Origin: Imbricaverruca yamaguchii
Lineage: Eukaryota > Arthropoda > Thecostraca > Neoverrucidae
DNA length: 64,000 nucleotides
Direction: 5' to 3'
Assembly (NCBI GenBank): GCA_034440575.1
Contig: JAOTOL010001615.1
Location: 1,648,001 to 1,712,000, forward strand
The translations under genes and the position numbers were made by a program. Position 1 is the stretch's first letter. Each line of letters starts with the position of its first letter. Shown in pieces: positions 36,809 to 48,147 of the stretch. The notes beneath the pieces were generated by a model. That model was not told the DNA's origin. It saw only the letters and a program-made list of their open reading frames with translations, and searched no databases.

Positions 36809-37320
36809 AGGTGCAACCCATCCCATCCCTCACTCAGCTCCATAATTCGATTTTTTGTTCCTCTGACCTCTGAGCATTCCCATGTCTTGGCAAAGCATGA
36901 TTTGCGCCCACAAATACCTTTTGGAAGTGATTATTGGTGCTTGGCCAGTTGTGCAGGTGCTACTCTAGTTCTACAGTCCTCTCTGGCCTGGAATTCTTCC
37001 GAGCACTACTTGTCCGAGCATTTACACAAATTGAGAATGGCTGGCATGAAGGCATGGTTGTTTATTAATTCACCTGTACCAGATAATTGCAAACCACCAG
37101 CATCATAACATGGAGCATATGCATTGGTATTAAGGTTGTACACAGACCGCAGAGTGATCCAGCCTTCAGCATCTGTTATCATCTGTTGTACATGCTAGCA
37201 AGCTGGCACTTTTCCAGTCTTGCTTCTTGCTGGAATCTCGCTTTCTGTTCCACTCTTGCATCCTCTTGGAATATTGCTGCAGCTCTCATGGTCACCTGAA
37301 ATTTAATTAAAAAAAGTAAT
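36809..37320. other. Unique sequence, nothing recognised
   Basis: No gene, RNA or repeat family recognised before the SINE target duplication. Confidence 0.4.
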
Positions 37321-37527
37321 TATCCTCAGTGATGGGCGGGCGTGGCCGAGTGGGCAAGGTGTTGAGCTCTGGGTACCAAAGATTTCGGGTTCGACACTCG
37401 CACCGCTCCGGACATTTCCTAATCCCGCGGTCCACCGGTGAAACAGTGTGGGCGGCGCCATTAGCTGTGAATGTGCATAAAGTGTGTCGTGAATCACCCA
37501 ATAAACAAACAAATATCCTCAATGATG
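37321..37527 (+). mobile_element. tRNA-derived SINE, family 1, copy 2, with target duplication
   Basis: The element at 37335-37513 has box A TGGCCGAGTGG, box B GGGTTCGACACTCG, the shared GTGTGGGCGGCGCC body and an ATAAACAAACAAA tail. It is bracketed by TATCCTCAGTGATG (37321-37334) and TATCCTCAATGATG (37514-37527), a 14-bp target duplication with one mismatch. This is the best-preserved copy of the family in the window. Confidence 0.95.
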
Positions 37528-40500
37528 TTGCCAAGTTGTGGCAAGGGCAGCCTGCCACTGCAACTGGCTAGATATGATGAAGCATATGCTAGACATGATG
37601 AAGAGCACCAGAACTAGATGTGAATCTTGTGATCAGCCATATTATATAGGCCATCGGAGGATGCTGTTGCCATTTCGCACTAGTTAGGCAGAGACCGATC
37701 AAATTTGGCCAAAGCGGACGGTTCTCCTTATAAATTACGGTTTGTTTTGCACCTACGGGTTTTCCAAGCTGCTTGGTTTTTCCTCTTCTTAGGTTTTTTT
37801 TCAAGTTTTAACTAAAATATACACTTACACATACAAGGTTGGGCCCGACGCCCACGACTCGCCCTGGGTGCCGGATCTCCGCTTTGTTTCAGGTCGCAGG
37901 TGGGCAGTGGAGCCTTTCCGCAGCGCATGCAAGGAAGCTGCCCACCCTCCAAATGTCCTTCTAATTGCCGTGTATGTACGCATGTATGTCTATATGTCTC
38001 ACCTATGTATGTATGCATCGGCCCTTTACGCCACCTTCCTTGTTTGCCGGCGTCTCATCTTTCCTCTCTTTCTTATTTTATATAACCGGATGTCGCATAA
38101 GCCGGATTATTGTAACCCTGTCTTTAACGGAGCAAATATCTAGCGGATGGCACTTTGCCTCTGATAAAGATGGAAAAAATGTTGTTCCTCTCCGCTTCCT
38201 TACAATTATTACTATCTGACAATGACATCTAGTTGGAGTTGCTGGTTAAGCAAGGCTTTTCATAACATCTCGCAATGCAAGGAGTGCATTTTTGGAATTT
38301 ATAATTATTTGGTTGGCCAAAGTTCCAAAAAGTTCATATCACAAACACTGTACTGACTGAGGTAACGAAACTCCACCAGGTCGGATCTGCATATCGTGGG
38401 GTATGTAAAGACAATTCGTTAGCCTCTTGATGCTAATCCAGTTGAGATAGCGGTGGAGCAAGACTTTGGATCTAATTCTCTAAGTTTGCTCGTCTTATTT
38501 TGGTGAGCCTAAGTTGCCGACCCACGCATGCCTGTCAGCTTCGAAGTCATTGTGTGGCCCCAGTGTGTTTTTATTCGAGACTTTGAACGTCGATGTCTAC
38601 TTATCAGTGGATTCTAAAATACCTTCTCCATACGGCAGGCAATTCAATTTCACTGTATGGCAAAACAAAAACTGGCGTCAATCAGCCCTTAGAGCTAAAG
38701 CTGCAATTGCCTCATCATTAAGGTTTTGTGGTGCTATTATGTTTGCGTTCATATCTCTCAAACTCTTATGTTGTTTTCTCGGAGCCAAGAAGCTTCGCAG
38801 CGTTGAGAATAAAATGGCGGAGTTTATCATTCATTCTCATCATTCTCAGTAAAATCAGGCACAATTGGGCCAGATATTCGTTAATATGAACCATTTTGTT
38901 CAGCTTATCCCGCTTAACCTAGGATGACCCTGTCGATCCGAACTTTACGGGCCCCTCTCGACCCCACCCACCTTCAAAGTGTCTTGGGCCTATTCTGATA
39001 ACATAGAAGACGAAAATGTCCGCCCCTCCCCTAGTGTCGCTGGGTGTGGGGGGGGGGGAGTGAGTCAGTGAGTTTGACCAGTCCGCCACCGTGTGGCTGA
39101 TTTCGGCTGATCCTCATTCTCACTGCGTGTTATGAGCGAAGTTATTCTACTCCACATACCAACCTTGGTGAACTACCATAGTTCCAATGAAGCTGTATCA
39201 GGGTCGAATGATGAGTGCAGGACGACAGGAAGTCGCGTCAGTTTTCGGTTCGCTGAGGTGTGTTGTCACTGCACACTGCACCCCGTGTGTCGCTATAGCT
39301 CGTATGTCGCTGTAGCTCGTGTGTCGCTATAGCTCGTAAGCTGTATCAACTCATCGAAAGGAAGCATTGTGACATATCCACGCCACTGTGGGATGAGCGT
39401 GCAAATGGTCAGATCTCAGGGGAATTGTACACTAGACGTGACGATTGTAAAGAAGGAAAGCCCGATCAGAATGTGGGTTGAAGACCGATTATATTTTTGG
39501 CTGTTCTTTAGGATATATATAAGGATTTTGACCGGTCTTGCAAGTTTATGGTACAAGGCCGGAACAGAACAAACTATTAAAAATGTATATTACATCATTT
39601 TGTCCTAATTTATTCTCAGCTTGGCATCAGATGTAAATCACACATTATAAATGTCCTATTACGGATCTAATTAACATGTTGGATGGCAGGTAAAGCAGGT
39701 TGCATGCAACTACATAACATGCTATGAAGTCCGCGTACAGCTCAACATCACTTCAAAGCCCATCAGACCTGTTGACAGTCATGCCAGCTGTTTTATTATA
39801 AGGCACCATTTCTTGGATGCACTGACATAGCACTATGCAAGATGTCAACACAAAGCTAAACATACAGACTTACACAGAAATCCAACCTGAAAAGCATCGG
39901 TGATCCACCAATTGTTTTGATGCTTCTTAGCATTCGCAATGTGCTCACAATATCAAGTTTGTGAGAGCCCCATAAATTATTCAAATCATAAGCATTTTAT
40001 AATGGATACAAGCCAGTAGTGTATAGCCCGTGCCACTCACAAGATACATATTGTCACATTTCGCGGCGCTTCCTGATTCACCTTGTTTACGCCACAACTA
40101 ACGCCGTCTTCATTACATCTTCTGAATGAGGTAGAAACCCTGAAGTTGAGTGAAAGAATTAATCCGAAGAAGAGCATTCTGAAGCATAACATGCATAAAC
40201 TATTCAATTACAATGTGTACCTATCATATTTGATTGTTTATTCAGGCATAAAATGCACTTTAGTCTGTATCGGCAAAATATTAACAGCATCCACCAGTTT
40301 CATAGTTTTGCCACTAGTGGTGCAACAGTCGGGTAGAGTACGTTTTTGTTAGCTTTGGCTTATTCGCAAATGGGTGTCAGGTGAGCGTGAAGATCAGATG
40401 AATTGTAACATTCACGTTCGATTCGTCATCAATTCCAGCGTTGGATAGATTTTAATAGATATCACAGGCATGTTGAATGTTGCATATCATTTAAGTTGTA

Positions 40501-40906
40501 AAAACCATACTATGGTCAAAATTGGGCCTACTTGTCTCCTGTATATTGCAGATGTGCCATTCTGTTGAATAACCCAGTCGTTCAATTCTGTTGTATAACC
40601 TAGTCGTGCCGGATTTTTTCCTGTTCCTTCCTTTAGCAATTGCTTGCCTTTTTTATGTTAAGTCCTTCATCATTTCATGAATACCATCATTCTTACCAAT
40701 TCTTATCACAATCAATTCATGAAAAGTCAAATATGTCAATCTAGATCTACTGACCAACGCAGATAAGTGCGTATTTATTTAATTGTATGTGTATTCCCTT
40801 TGTCTAAGGTGTGCTAAACTGAAAGTAAGGAGTTAAGGTGATAAAGATGGAAGAAGTACCTAGCTAGTAGCTTGGACATTAATTATTGTTCTTGGCATGT
40901 ATTAAC
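37528..40906. other. 3.4 kb of unique sequence without a recognised gene
   Basis: The only repeats seen are three 18-bp units of GTGTCGCTATAGCTC type (about 39288-39332) and a G run at 39049-39058. A 112-codon + frame (38514-38852) shows no known motif. Confidence 0.45.
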
Positions 40907-42328
40907 TTAAAGACATAAAAGGTTAGTGCAACTGTGAGCCACAAGGGCCCTTCTTGGTTGCACTCTGTACACTGAACCAGTTGCCCACCAAATCTGTCAA
41001 TCAGCCCTCCCTGTAATACTGAAAAGCAAGCCCTCTATTCTTATAATGATTGTCTATACTGTTTTTAAAGATGTTCAATGTGCTCCTACTGACAATGTTT
41101 TCTGGAAGCTGGTTCCAGTGTTCTACTACCCTGTTGGTGAAGAAAGTCTGCCTTAACCTTGTTCTGCTGTGGTTAACTTTAATTTTGAATTTATGACCTC
41201 TAATTGCATCATTTCTGTTAAATTCAAACATTTCCCCAGGATATCCCCTCTCCAGACCATGGACAAATTTAAAGACCTCGATGAGATCTCCTCTCAGCCT
41301 TCTATATCTATGTGAAAACATATTCAATTTCTTCAATCTTTCCTCATATGCCGGGTTGCTTATACCATTAACCATTTTTGTAGCCCTCTTTTGTACCCTC
41401 TCTAAAAGCCAACAATCTTTTTCATAGCTAGGAGACCAAGCTTGGATGCAGTATTCCAAATGTGGCCTGACATATGCACAGTAAAGCTTCCTGATGACTT
41501 CCGCCCTTCTGTATGATACATTCCTATTTGTTGCCCCGAGCATTCTTGGTGCCTTCTTCCTGGCTTCCTTGGTCTGTTCTGATGCCCCCAATTTTGTGTT
41601 TAGAATAACACCTAAATCCTTCTCCTGTTGAGTCACTGATAGCACTTGGCTACCCATCAAGTATGGAGCCTTCATATGCTGCTTACCTACATGCATGATT
41701 TTGCGTTTATCAAAATTAAATTAAATTTGCCATTCTTCGGACCACTTTACAAGTTCGTCTAAGTCCTTTTGCAGCGAGATATGCTCATTTTGACCTGCTA
41801 TTGCCCTAAAGACCTTGAAATCATAGGCAAAATTGAAAACTTTACTGCTTAGGCCACTTTCAATGTTATTTACAAGTATAATGAACAGTAGTGGCCCCAG
41901 TACTGACCCCTGGGGGACTCCACTAAGAACATTTTGCCATGATGACTTGGTACTATTTAGCATCACTCTTTGCTGTCTATCTGAAAGCCACAACTCTATC
42001 CATTTTAAGATGCTAACTGCAATACCATGGGCCTGAAGCTGTACCATTAACCGTTTATGGGGTACCTTGTCAAAGACCTTACTAAAGTCAAGATATGCAA
42101 CATCAACCTGATTTCCCTGATCAAATTGTTCTCTGGCGAAGTTCAAAAAGTCCAAGAGATTTGTGAGACACGACCGTCCTTTCCTAAACCCATGTTGAGT
42201 ATCTTGAATCAATCTGTTGCCTTCCAGATAACTAACTATTCTATCCTTGATAATTGATTCGAGTACCTTGCAGACTAGGGATGTGAGACTTACTGGCCTA
42301 TAGTTTTCAACTTTCCCTCTTTCTCCTT
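40907..42328 (-). mobile_element. 5'-truncated CR1-like LINE (copy B)
   Basis: Same family as copy A at 16805-19350, on the opposite strand. It ends at the family 3' tail (TTTATGTCTTTAAG on minus, near 40907-40920) and breaks off abruptly near 42328, inside the KKGERGKVENYRPIS block. No clear target duplication. Confidence 0.93.
41001..42326 (-). pseudogene. Dead CR1-like reverse transcriptase (copy B)
   Basis: Covers the RT from NYRPISLTSL onward plus the C-terminal region, ending with the family C-terminus AFQYYREG. It is inactive. The RT is truncated at its N-terminus, the catalytic FADD of motif C reads FAYD, and a TAA near 41721 interrupts the frame after EEWQI, splitting the region into 42212-41721 and 41696-41001. 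Motif A reads LDFSKVFDKV. It shares about 93% of residues with copy A over the C-terminal 231 positions. Confidence 0.92.
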
Positions 42329-42706
42329 AGACTTAGACTTAGAGGACAGTAAGCCAACTTGCCTTACTCCAGTAAAACGTACAAAAATGGCCGAGTGGGA
42401 ATCATCAAAATTGTCTTGGACTACTACTTCGCTTTGGCAGCCTAACATCACGCCCACGTTATTGTACATCTGTCCGAAATTGGCTTCATATAATGGATCA
42501 TCATGAGTTCTTGTCATAGCCAGTCAACAGGTAGTGAAGCTGTTTCTCTAGAACGTTAAAGTGCATTGTATGGAATTGTGATAACTAGTTTGTTCAAGAT
42601 ATTGGTGAATACTCAGACATGTCGTTAATTTAGATTGTTTTCACCTTGACTTAGGTTTGAAAGATGGTGATTTTTCCGTATATGCATTAAAGCATGCGCG
42701 CATTTT
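42329..42706. other. Unique sequence between LINE and minisatellite
   Basis: Begins with three imperfect GACTTA units at the LINE truncation point. Nothing else recognised. Confidence 0.4.
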
Positions 42707-42940
42707 GGCCGGGCTTCCCTGCATATCGACCGGATTCACTTCTGCAGGAGTGAGGCCTGGTCACAGCAGACCGGCCAGGCTTCCCTGCATATTGACTGGA
42801 CTCCAGTGAGGCCTGGTCACAGCAGACCGGCCAGGCTTCCCTGCATATTGACTGGACTCCAATGAGGCCTGGTCACAGCAGACCGGCCAGGCTTCCCTGC
42901 ATATTGACTGCGCTCCAGTGAGGCCTGGTCACAGCAGCTT
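42707..42940. repeat. 56-bp minisatellite, four copies
   Basis: Units start GGCC(A/G)GGCTTCCCTGCATAT at 42707, 42773, 42829 and 42885. The first is 66 bp owing to a 10-bp insertion and the others 56 bp. Each ends AGGCCTGGTCACAGCAG. Confidence 0.95.
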
Positions 42941-43708
42941 CCGTCCCAAAATGTCGGGCATTTGTCAGATCCAGTGTGCCCATATCACCTATTGACACAC
43001 CATCCCGCCTAGTTCTCGCCCTCCCCTCCCCCAGCCTACTCAATCTCCCAGCCGCCTACCGATACCGCAGCCTCCCCTCCCTTGTCCGTTTTTTTGCCAG
43101 CGTCCCGTGGGCCGACGGCCATAATGGGAGAAGTGGTGAGGGCGCGTCCATCGAAGCGGAAGCGGCTGAGGAGGGTCGCCTGCGCCGACCTGCCCGGATT
43201 ATGTGCGAGAACGCGAAGCGAATACCCGCGGCGTCCGCGTTGAGAGCGGCCGGCGTGGTTGTAGATCGTGCTTAGTGGGGTTTAGGGGCACAGGAACTGC
43301 AGTGGTCATGCAGCGGTTGCAGGTCATGGGAACCATTATGCGTGTATTTAATTCAGAGTAAAATGCTATGATGTTTGAAGGTTGAAGAATATTACAGTCC
43401 GGATGTGAAAATCTGGCTTTGGTATGGTATGTTTATTCATCACACGATGCAACATTTTACAAATGGTTAAATACTAAATTATTTAAAGCTCGGTATCTAC
43501 ATACCTAGTATTAATTATACTCCTTCCTTGATTGAATGGTTATTTGGGGTTAGCATGCGACAACCCAGTTGGTTTTTCTTTGCACCAATGCTGCTTCCTT
43601 GCTTGAGCACTGTAAGTAATGGGTGTTCACACGTGGGATTTGAGGATTGTTTTGTACACATGTTGTTGCCATCAATGCCTGTCAATTGAAAAAGAAAGTC
43701 GTATTAGG
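42941..43708. other. Unique sequence; GC-rich block 43110-43270
   Basis: The + frame 42976-43275 is open for 99 codons with a basic, Ala-rich C-terminal half. No known motif. It may be exon-like but I cannot support it. Confidence 0.35.
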
Positions 43709-43776
43709 AGGTTTATTTTCAATCCACATTCTGGGCGTGAACGAGGCTTTTCCAAGTGATATGAACTGCGTATTTT
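43709..43776 (-). mobile_element. SINE family 2 fragment (3' part)
   Basis: Matches the non-tRNA part of the element at 8767-8913 in the same orientation: GGTTT(A/G)TTTT, AATCCA, TTCTGGG, TTCCAAG(G)TGAT(A/G)TGAACTGC. The tRNA-like head is missing. Confidence 0.65.
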
Positions 43777-44219
43777 ACTTTAATTAAACACAAAGTTAAT
43801 GGAACTACTCGATGTGCAAATACGGATGTCTTTATAAAACTTGTCCTTTGACCGGGCTTCAGGGCGTTTATTTGGGCCTCAATCGGGCATGGTCCCATCA
43901 GACAGACCGGTTGCGGTTTGTGTCTGGTATTTGCCACCTCGAGTTCAGACAATGCATGCAGAACGTTGTAAAATGAGGTAGCATGTGAAACATTATGAAA
44001 TTTTAAAGGAACTTCATGAAAAATATGCCTTACTGCAATGCTTATGACAACCCTGCACTCGGGGCGAGGGCCATGGCGCACACGGGAATGCCCGCGGCGG
44101 CTGCCGTCTCATCCTGCACCAGATATCTGCGACGATTGCAAAGCCGACGACCTCAGCACAAACTGCCTGACTTGGTTACAACGTTGCGCTTCAAGAACAA
44201 TAACTTTTGGTTTGCTCAG

Positions 44220-44615
44220 CTCCGCCCCGTCTGTGCACCTTCCCTTTCGATCCCCGTACCCCCACCGCCGCGGACGCCTTGCGTCGCGAGTCAAATTGGG
44301 AGCAACAACCCGCGGTCGTTCACCCTGGCGAGTTCAGAGCAAACTGTGACGCCGAGGCCGTCCTTACTACGAGCTACTATGGCGCGGAGGCACCGCAAGG
44401 GCAGTGGGGTTTCAAGGTCGCCAGCGACGCGACGCCGGTCGGCGTCAAGGTCGTGCCGGCCGCAGCCCGGTATTCGGACCTGGTGGTGTTGGCCGCCGCC
44501 GACGAAGCGACTGAACGGCTCTCGAGACCGCCAACTACAGCAGGATTTAGCCCGAGGTATCCGCGTGCGACCCGGTCCAAACACACACGACCCGAACGGG
44601 ATCCGCCTGCAAGCG
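44220..44615 (+). CDS. Candidate exon, possibly upstream exon of the NR1F gene
   Basis: A GC-rich block open for 132 codons with strongly G/C third positions. It is preceded by a usable acceptor (TTTTGGTTTGCTCAG, AG at 44218-44219) and followed by a donor (AAGCG|GTGAGC, GT at 44616). Both borders are phase 1. Joining its last base to the NR1F exon at 47641 keeps the frame and gives ...[17 protein letters not shown]; an alanine (or similar small residue) just before QIE is usual in HR3/ROR. The peptide includes SYYGAEAPQGQWGFKVASDA and matches no domain I know; receptor A/B regions are poorly conserved. The frame stays open to 44722, and the minus strand is also open, so GC-driven chance cannot be excluded. 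Not supported by homology. Confidence 0.3.
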
Positions 44616-46943
44616 GTGAGCTGTTGCACGTGCTCGCGAACTGGGCCGGCGGGCAACTACAACTGCTTGCCGAGCTTCTCAGCGTGACATATCGCAGTAC
44701 GACAGCTCGCAAGTGGAGTTAGTGCAGGAACTTTGACACTGCTTGCGTTAGTTTCAGTCAAAATGCATGAAGTCCTACATCTACTTCTGGCAGTGCTACA
44801 AATGGTATCATTTGACGCAACGTGAATTGCTGATTTTGACGACTGGTTGTAACTTCCAAAGTCCTATCGTTCATTGGCAGACTTCATTAGGAAAGTACCA
44901 AAAAAGTTTTTTTGTGAACTAAGAAATCCGACGTTATTTTTTTCAAGTAGAGAATTTCGGAACTACTAATTTGGCAAGGAAACGATGAGACATGGCGTTC
45001 AATGATGCACATATGTGGGATGACGGTATGCTGAGACCCCGTCGATAAACGTGTACAACAGTCACCAAAGTCGTTAATTTGTATATGAAGAATCTCAATA
45101 ATTAGCTAATTGATTAACGAACGTCTGACGACACAGAGCAACTCTTGAGTGCCGTAAAATTAGTATGATGAAATAATCATGAATCACTGTTCCCAATTAG
45201 AAATGTTAGCAATGAAAAGCGTGACGGTCGAGTCTGGCGAGGTCAGTTCGTGTCGATTATGCTGTCAGGTTCATCCATTATATGTGAATAAAGCTAGACT
45301 CGTGCTCGTTACGCTCGCCATTGCTTCTAATTGTGGATCAAATTTGTGCACAGTCTTGGACTATGGACAGAGCGGTATGATTTGATTAAGAGGCCACGAC
45401 GGAAATCATACCCCGTACTTAGTCAGTCTTAGTGCACGTACGCCATTCGTGTGCGTCCTGTTCCGGTTTGCTTCAGCACAATTTCCGTATTTTATGCGCC
45501 AATCACAGTAGGCTCCGGAAACACGTGCACTCGCCGGCCAATCGGACCAATCGGACCAATCGGCCAGTGGTGCTCTAAGCCTCAGGCCGATGCAAAACCA
45601 CACTGCGTGAGTCCTCAGTGACTGCCCGGCTTTTCCGCACCAACTAGCCGTTTCGCGGACTGTCTGGATGATGTTTTTCCACCGTCCTTGTGCATTCCTG
45701 GTTTGGAAGTGGCCGGTACCTCTTGCCGCAATCCAGCGGCGGCACGAAGCTGACGATGTATTGCGTTAGTTATATGTGCAATAGTGCTGACGTTTTCATG
45801 TAGACCGCATCGTATTTCGACGGCGCCTTTTGAGCTTCTTCTCTGAGTCCGCCGTACCGATTGATATAAATCAGGGAGAACTAAGTATATGCCCCGACCG
45901 ATTTCCAATGGAAAATTCAGCGGTAGCTTCGCATGATGCTGTATTGCAATTATTTGCAACGCAGCAATGTCGTAGTTCATCTGGGTGTTTCCAGTCATAA
46001 CTTGTCTCCAACTATGCAAAAAATGGCCTTGATATTCCACATGCATGTGCGTCTGCTCTGACCCTGGTAGTCTTGATTTGACTCGCATTTGCCGGGTGCC
46101 GCTGGCGGACCTTGGTGCAGAACCCCTGTTTTATTTGTACAGGCTAAATATTGTCAATCTTTTGAAGTCAACACAATGCGCAGTGATAATAGATTCATCC
46201 AACGTGCTGAGCCCACGTTTGTTTTTGCCGGACTGATTCCTTTTCTTTGTTTGTAAGGTGCTGAGGCTGATGTGATGGAGTTATTTTCGTTTTTCCATGC
46301 TCTCAAAAGCCTGTGTGATACAGGAAAATAATTCGTAGAACATCATAAGCAGCACTACGCTGATAACTGTAGTGGTGATATTTCCTCCAGACAAAATATG
46401 GTCACACTAACTGGCAATTACGTACGGTTGGACATCATTAGTAAACTGTGACGTGTCATCGTCCGCATTGCTCTCTACGGATCAGTATCTTCCTTCTATG
46501 CCTAACGGTAGTATACTGGCTGCTGCATTCAGGATTTCTAGCTCAGGAGTAAATAGTTGCCAGCCCTTTTGGGGAAGGGTTTACATGTGCAGTCGATGAC
46601 TGTGTAGGAACATCAACGTTTTCCGATTCTCACGGAATGCAACGAGGGTTGACACGGTTTGGGAGCTTCGATGTGTTCCAAACCCCATAGGATGCCATCA
46701 GGGTCTAGGTATTGCTATTTGTATGGACGAATGTCCCATCTCCTTGTCACACCACTACACAAGGCATCGTCGGCTCGCTACAGTTGTGCCTGCATCTGGA
46801 TGTGGTGTCGGGGTGAGGGCTGTACTCGTAACAAGTACCTGCGGATTGTTGCCTGTGCCTGGAGAGGTGGTGGTGTCAGACGGTGCGTTGTTTTATGTTG
46901 CCTCCCCCATGGCTCCTGTGTGCACCTCAGTCGCATGAGGGGA
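44616..46943. other. Unique sequence; no gene recognised
   Basis: Contains the CCAAT cluster listed separately. A 157-codon minus frame (45615-46088) has mixed, protein-like composition but no motif I recognise, and frames of this size are expected by chance in 64 kb. Confidence 0.4.
45495..45566. promoter_or_regulatory. Cluster of CCAAT boxes
   Basis: CCAAT occurs in GCGCCAATCACAG (about 45500) and then three times at 10-bp steps in GGCCAATCGGACCAATCGG and its continuation (about 45537-45562). CACGTG lies nearby (about 45522). NF-Y binds such sites in many animal promoters, and 10-bp phasing would put them on one helix face. No TATA box or gene start is evident, so it may be just a 10-bp triplication. 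Confidence 0.3.
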
Positions 46944-47232
46944 GAATTCGTGAACCGCTGTGCACACAACACAATTTAACTTCGTGAACCGTTGTACACA
47001 TGCCGGCACACTTTAAGTTCGTGAACCGTTGTACACATGCCGGCACACTTTAAGTTCGTGAACCGTTGTACACATGCCGGCACACTTTAAGTTCGTGAAC
47101 CGTTGTACACATGCCGGCACACTTTAAGTTCGTGAACCGTTGTACACATGCCGGCACACTTTAAGTTCGTGAACCGTTGTACACATGCCGGCACACTTTA
47201 AGTTCGTGAACCTTTGTGCACGTGCCGGCACA
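46944..47232. repeat. 37-bp minisatellite, eight copies
   Basis: TTCGTGAACC starts recur about every 37 bp from about 46944 (46944, 46981, 47018, 47055, 47092, 47129, 47166 and 47203 within a base). The unit includes GTTGTACACATGCCGGCACA. The middle five units are identical, the outer ones diverged, as expected when an array is homogenised from the centre. It lies 400 bp upstream of the NR1F exon. Confidence 0.95.
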
Positions 47233-47640
47233 CCTTCGTTGAATCCCTGCAATGAATAGCAGGAGGCCCGGCCAGAATTTCATCATACGCTGTTGTTAAT
47301 GCTGCAATTGAGGAGTAATTCATAGCGAAACGTATAAATAAAAACATTTATACTCGACGAAACCGTATCTCAGCACACGAAACCATGCTAACGACTGTAC
47401 TGCTGTCGCTGATGACGTAACGTCACCACCGAAACACAGCGTTTTTGGCTGTACTTGGTCCCATTATGACGGCAATAACAGTTTTAGAGAACCCCACAGC
47501 GGTCGTTGTGTTTTCATGCGTGGGTAGTGGCCACAGTTGGATGCCCTCATGCAGCTTGTCAGCCGTATGGTTATTTGCTCGATGGTGCGCGGTGCACCAT
47601 GCCTGCAATGAAGCTAACGTCTCACTTGGCTTATTTCCAG
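47233..47640 (+). other. Intron upstream of the NR1F exon (3' end)
   Basis: Unique sequence ending in the acceptor GGCTTATTTCCAG (AG at 47639-47640). No other feature recognised. Confidence 0.6.
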
Positions 47641-47868
47641 CCCAGATCGAGATCATCCCCTGCAAAGTTTGCGGGGACAAGTCGTCGGGCGTGCACTACG
47701 GCATCATCACGTGCGAGGGGTGCAAGGGCTTCTTTCGACGGTCGCAGTCGGGCATAGTGAACTACCAGTGTCCGCGGCAGAAGAATTGTGTGGTCGACAG
47801 AATCAACCGCAACCGCTGCCAGTACTGCCGACTGCAGAAATGTCTCGCGCTCGGCATGTCCCGCGATG
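47641..47868 (+). CDS. HR3: DNA-binding-domain exon of an NR1F (HR3/ROR) nuclear receptor
   Basis: Encodes 75 complete codons from [20 protein letters not shown] to GMSRD, the two C4 zinc fingers of a nuclear receptor. All eight zinc-binding cysteines are present (CKVC...CEGC; CPRQKNC...CQYC), as is the P-box CEGCKG that reads AGGTCA half-sites. [16 protein letters not shown] and [20 protein letters not shown] are diagnostic of NR1[11 protein letters not shown] is closer to protostome HR3 than to vertebrate ROR. The exon is bounded by AG (47639-47640) and GT (47869-47870), phase 1 at both ends. The next residues (AVKFGRM in the family) would come from another exon, which I do not see. HR3/ROR proteins bind A/T-rich-AGGTCA sites as monomers in the nucleus, and HR3 acts in the ecdysone cascade of arthropods. 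The last 55 bp and the donor are repeated four more times downstream. Confidence 0.95.
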
Positions 47869-48147
47869 GTAAGTGTTTCCACCGCTGCTAGTACTGTCGA
47901 CTGCAGAAATGTCTCGCGCTCGGCATGTCCCGCGATGGTAAGTGTTTCCACCGCTGCCAGTACTGCCGACTGCAGAAATGTCTCGCGCTCGGCATGTCCC
48001 GCGATGGTAAGTGTTTCCACCGCTGCTAGTACTGCCGACTGCAGAAATGTCTCGCGCTCGGCATGTCCCGCGATGGTAAGTGTTTCCACCGCTGCTAGTA
48101 CTGCCGACTGCAGAAATGTCTCGCGCTCGGCATGTCCCGCGATAGTA
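47814..48147 (+). repeat. Five-fold tandem copy of the exon end and its splice donor (69-bp unit)
   Basis: Units start at 47814, 47883, 47952, 48021 and 48090. Each contains the last 55 bp of the NR1F exon ([18 protein letters not shown]) plus 14 bp of intron (GTAAGTGTTTCCAC). The first unit is the real exon end. GATG|GTAAGTG is identical in units 1-4, with GTs at 47869, 47938, 48007 and 48076. Unit 5 breaks off at GAT|AGTACT and has lost the donor. Units 2, 4 and 5 carry CAG to TAG at the Gln of CQYC; unit 3 keeps CAG; unit 2 also has one silent C/T change. Because 69 is 23 codons, use of donor 2, 3 or 4 would keep the frame but meet TAG at 47889-47891, ending the protein GKCFHRC after MSRD. 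Confidence 0.97.

Noticed and set aside
45615..46088. 157-codon minus-strand frame as a gene
   Set aside because: Frames of this length are expected a few times by chance in 64 kb. No motif, splice signal or codon bias sets it apart.
46944..47232. CRISPR-like array
   Set aside because: Head-to-tail 37-bp units with no unique spacers, in a eukaryotic genome. Same reasoning for the 46-, 56- and 69-bp arrays.
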